Positions 61,888-64,000 of a stretch of 64,000 nt of DNA are shown here, in pieces. The notes beneath the pieces were generated by a model. It did no database searches. It saw only the letters and a list, made by a program, of their open reading frames with translations, and was not told where the DNA came from. A program made the position numbers and the translations under genes. Location: the NCBI GenBank assembly GCA_020161395.1, contig JAIUOE010000004.1, positions 62,001-126,000 on the forward strand, read 5' to 3'. This DNA is from Bacteroidota bacterium. GTDB taxonomy: Bacteria; Bacteroidota; Ignavibacteria; Ignavibacteriales; Ignavibacteriaceae. Position 1 is the stretch's first letter; each line of letters begins with the position of its first letter.

Positions 61888-63516
61888 ATGAATTTCAAAA
61901 CTGATGTTTTGGTAATAGGAAGTGGAATTGCGGGTCTTTACAGCGCCATAAAAATTTCTGAATTTGCTGAAGTAATATTAGTTACCAAAAAAGATAAAAG
62001 TGAATCCAATACAAACTACGCTCAAGGTGGTATTGCGTCTGTTCTTGACCCCAATGATTCATTTGAGAACCACATCAAGGATACACTGATAGCAGGTGCG
62101 GGACTTTGTGATAGAAAAACCGTTGAGATACTTGTTAAAGAGGGTCCCGAAAGAATAATGGAACTTGTAGAAATCGGAACCGGATTTACTCTGAAGGATG
62201 GAAAGCTTGACCTTGTCAGAGAGGGCGGACACTCATTCAGCAGGATTGTTCATGCAAAGGATCTCACAGGAAAAGAGGTTGAGAGAGCTTTAATTGAAAA
62301 AGCAGCAAATACCCCGAATATTAAAATTATCGAGAACACCCTTGCGATCGATCTTATTACAGAACATAATGTTACGAATTTACGACATCTCCCTATCAGC
62401 AGCAGACACTGTTGGGGAGCTTATGTTTTAGAGAACAGTTCCGGTAAAGTAATTAAAATCACCTCAAAAGCTACAATTCTTGCAACCGGCGGAATTGGTC
62501 AGGTTTATTTTCATACAACGAATCCTTCAATCGCTACCGGTGACGGTTTTGCAATGGCTTACAGGGCCGGTGCGAAAATGGGCAACATGGAATTCATTCA
62601 GTTTCATCCAACTTCTTTTTATGATCCGAAACCTGACAACAAAGCTACTCACTCCTTTTTGATCTCGGAAGCCGTAAGAGGTTTTGGTGGAATCTTGAGG
62701 AACGGTTCGGGTGATGCATTCATGCACAGGTATGATCCGAGGAAGGAACTTGCTCCCAGGGACATCGTTGCCAGAGCTATCGATACCGAGATGAAAAAGA
62801 AGGGAGAGGATTTTGTCTACCTCGATATCACACACAAAGAGAAGTCTCAAATTCTCGATCATTTTCCTAACATCTATCAGAACTGTCTAAATCGGGGAGT
62901 CGACATCACCAGTGACTACATTCCGGTGGTTCCCGCAGCGCATTATATCTGCGGGGGTGTATGTGTGGATGAATATTCCAGGACAACCCTAACCGGGTTG
63001 TATGCTGTGGGTGAAGTGTCGATGACCGGAGTACACGGGGCAAACCGTTTAGCGAGCAATTCTCTTCTTGAGGCATTGGTATTCGCTCAAAGGGCAGCAA
63101 ATGATATCAGAAAAAACATTAATGATTTTCCCGGATGTGCAGAGCATATTCCTGATTGGGATGATTCGGGTACGCTGACTGCTGATGAAAAGGTTCTGAT
63201 TACACACGGTGCAAGGGAGTTGAAACAACTGATGTCAGATTATGTTGGAATCGTACGGTCAAATCTTCGGCTCGATTTTGCTTCAAGAAGGATCAACCTT
63301 CTCTACAACGAAATTGAGGAGTTTTACAAGAAGACAAAAGTTTTTGATTCCCTGATCGAGTTGAGAAATCTCGTAACTTCGGGGTACCTGGTTGTTAAGT
63401 CTGCTGTGCTTCGAAAAGAGAGCAGGGGACTGCACTACACACTCGATTATCCATTAACGGATGAAACAAGACCACCTGAGAATACGATAATTCAAAATAC
63501 TTATCAGAAGTCTTAG
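61888..63516 (+). CDS. nadB: L-aspartate oxidase
   Basis: An FAD enzyme of 542 residues that oxidises L-aspartate to iminoaspartate, the first step of NAD synthesis. It has the dinucleotide motif VIGSGIAGLYSAIK, TNYAQGGIASVLD, the catalytic region FIQFHPTSFYDP, EAVRGFGGILRN, VPAAHYICGGV and TGVHGANRLASNSLLEALVFA. It is distinguished from succinate dehydrogenase flavoprotein by length and motif spacing. nadA and nadC are not in the window. Its stop overlaps the convergent Ppx/GppA gene by 4 nt. Confidence 0.96.
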   Translation: MNFKTDVLVIGSGIAGLYSAIKISEFAEVILVTKKDKSESNTNYAQGGIASVLDPNDSFENHIKDTLIAGAGLCDRKTVEILVKEGPERIMELVEIGTGFTLKDGKLDLVREGGHSFSRIVHAKDLTGKEVERALIEKAANTPNIKIIENTLAIDLITEHNVTNLRHLPISSRHCWGAYVLENSSGKVIKITSKATILATGGIGQVYFHTTNPSIATGDGFAMAYRAGAKMGNMEFIQFHPTSFYDPKPDNKATHSFLISEAVRGFGGILRNGSGDAFMHRYDPRKELAPRDIVARAIDTEMKKKGEDFVYLDITHKEKSQILDHFPNIYQNCLNRGVDITSDYIPVVPAAHYICGGVCVDEYSRTTLTGLYAVGEVSMTGVHGANRLASNSLLEALVFAQRAANDIRKNINDFPGCAEHIPDWDDSGTLTADEKVLITHGARELKQLMSDYVGIVRSNLRLDFASRRINLLYNEIEEFYKKTKVFDSLIELRNLVTSGYLVVKSAVLRKESRGLHYTLDYPLTDETRPPENTIIQNTYQKS

Positions 63517-64000
63517 GAACCGTTACCTGACCAGTCATCAGGATTTTGGAGATATTTGAGAATAATGCCGTATCGAAGTCCGGTTACTGAAACAAAAGTA
63601 CCTGTAAGTCCCGTTTTTTTCAATATTGTTTTTAGAACTATCGCACCGGCAGCGAGAAGGTCTTCCCGTCCTTTTACTATTTTTCCGAATTTACCATAAT
63701 CACTAAACGGAATTTTGTGGAGACTTTTCAGCACTTCATCAATGTTTTCAATTGTTAGAAATTGCTTGTGAATCTTCTCTCCATAGAATTCAGGATATTT
63801 TTTGTATAGGGAGAAAATGGTTGTAGGTGTTCCTGCGATTGAGATCGCTTTCGCAGGAAGCTGATCTATTTTTGTTAATTCATCAAAGAAATTATCACAA
63901 AATTGTTCCAGCATCTCACTATTTTCTGAGGTTACCATCCCTTCACCAAGGAAATTCTCTCGTAGTGTTACGACACCTATGCTAAAACTTTTTTGAAATA
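63513..64000 (-). CDS. Ppx/GppA-type exopolyphosphatase family protein, 5' end outside the window
   Basis: This is the C-terminal part of an ASKHA-fold Ppx/GppA phosphatase. The frame is open to the window edge, so the ATG at 63938 is internal. The part before it reads FSIGVVTLRENFLGEG, typical of the middle of this family. Later KAISIAGTPTTIF and GREDLLAAGAIVLKTIL are also typical. No HD domain follows, so it is the short form. It may act on polyphosphate or pppGpp; at least 162 residues are visible. Confidence 0.85.
   Translation of the reverse strand, partial: FQKSFSIGVVTLRENFLGEGMVTSENSEMLEQFCDNFFDELTKIDQLPAKAISIAGTPTTIFSLYKKYPEFYGEKIHKQFLTIENIDEVLKSLHKIPFSDYGKFGKIVKGREDLLAAGAIVLKTILKKTGLTGTFVSVTGLRYGIILKYLQNPDDWSGNGS

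Noticed and set aside
1-64000. CRISPR array, insertion sequence, prophage or integron
   Set aside because: No direct-repeat arrays, transposase, integrase or phage-type proteins were seen; gene content is core-like throughout.
1-64000. tRNA or rRNA genes and riboswitches
   Set aside because: The gaps are short and I saw no cloverleaf, CCA-end pattern or recognisable aptamer; a covariance-model search would settle this.

Overview
The window is a dense, almost fully coding stretch of a chromosome from a Gram-negative bacterium of the Fibrobacterota-Chlorobiota-Bacteroidota (FCB) group. The best guess is Ignavibacteriota or a close Chlorobi-side relative. Evidence for this is moderate AT-richness, AT-rich promoters resembling the FCB consensus TAnnTTTG, a PorX-type PglZ response regulator, a fused CcoNO cbb3 oxidase, the folP-cdaA pair, a DUF5683 protein, a small histone-H1-like protein and several lipoproteins and beta-barrels. 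The metabolism looks facultatively anaerobic and heterotrophic: a trimeric [FeFe] hydrogenase (HydABC) sits immediately upstream of a complete cbb3 oxidase locus with its copper and assembly factors. I see no tRNA or rRNA genes, insertion sequences, prophage or CRISPR array. Genes are packed with 1-20 nt overlaps (ATGA, GTGA, TTGA, TAATG), and TTG/GTG starts are frequent.

Layout. 1-4534: end of an Ig-like lipoprotein, then on the minus strand namZ (MurNAc-releasing exo-muramidase), hutI and a SPOR-like protein. 4662-13456 (plus): glgA, gmhB, an uncharacterised lipoprotein / beta-barrel / TPR trio, glyA, tatC and a long-chain polyprenyl synthase. 13487-14738 (minus): a universal stress protein and a divergent, solitary HisA-like protein. 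14884-24326 (plus): alpha/beta hydrolase, bioY, a membrane-anchored HdrD-type Fe-S oxidoreductase, a histone-like protein and its terminator, an MFS exporter, dus, a PAP2-like protein, a PolX/PHP protein, an enoyl-CoA hydratase-like protein and apt. 24409-27629: a divergent pair for lysine catabolism (lysine 6-transaminase and an aminoadipate-semialdehyde dehydrogenase). 27778-30724: a lipoprotein peroxiredoxin facing purB and a DegS-like protease.

30957-43722 is the energy-metabolism core: hydC-hydB-hydA, then ccoI-ccoS-ccoNO-ccoQ-ccoP-ccoG-ccoH and a DsbD_2-type membrane protein. 43796-48855 holds porX, tsaE, tsaB, a DUF1573 protein, accD and panC. On the minus strand follow nagB, rqcH and a POT peptide transporter (48909-53122). 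53301-63516 (plus) is a long run: PASTA protein, rpe, nagA, folP, cdaA, GT2, MBL hydrolase, parA, parB, DUF5683, a zinc-ribbon/Yip1-like protein and nadB. A Ppx/GppA-type gene enters from the right edge on the minus strand.

How it fits together. NamZ, NagA and NagB suggest amino-sugar or peptidoglycan salvage. Lysine transaminase plus ALDH, HutI and the POT transporter suggest peptide and amino-acid use. HydABC could dispose of reducing power under anoxia, while the cbb3 oxidase serves low oxygen. Points most worth a second look: palindromes in front of hydCBA; a Cys/His-rich extension and missing cluster cysteine in HydB; loss of all three polymerase aspartates in PolX; altered catalytic residues in the HisA-like protein and CdaA; a panC that seems to start at ATC; and a terminator abutting the rqcH start codon. 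I did not find a clearly new multi-gene system. The nearest candidate is the unrecognised lipoprotein/barrel/TPR trio at 6.7-10.4 kb.
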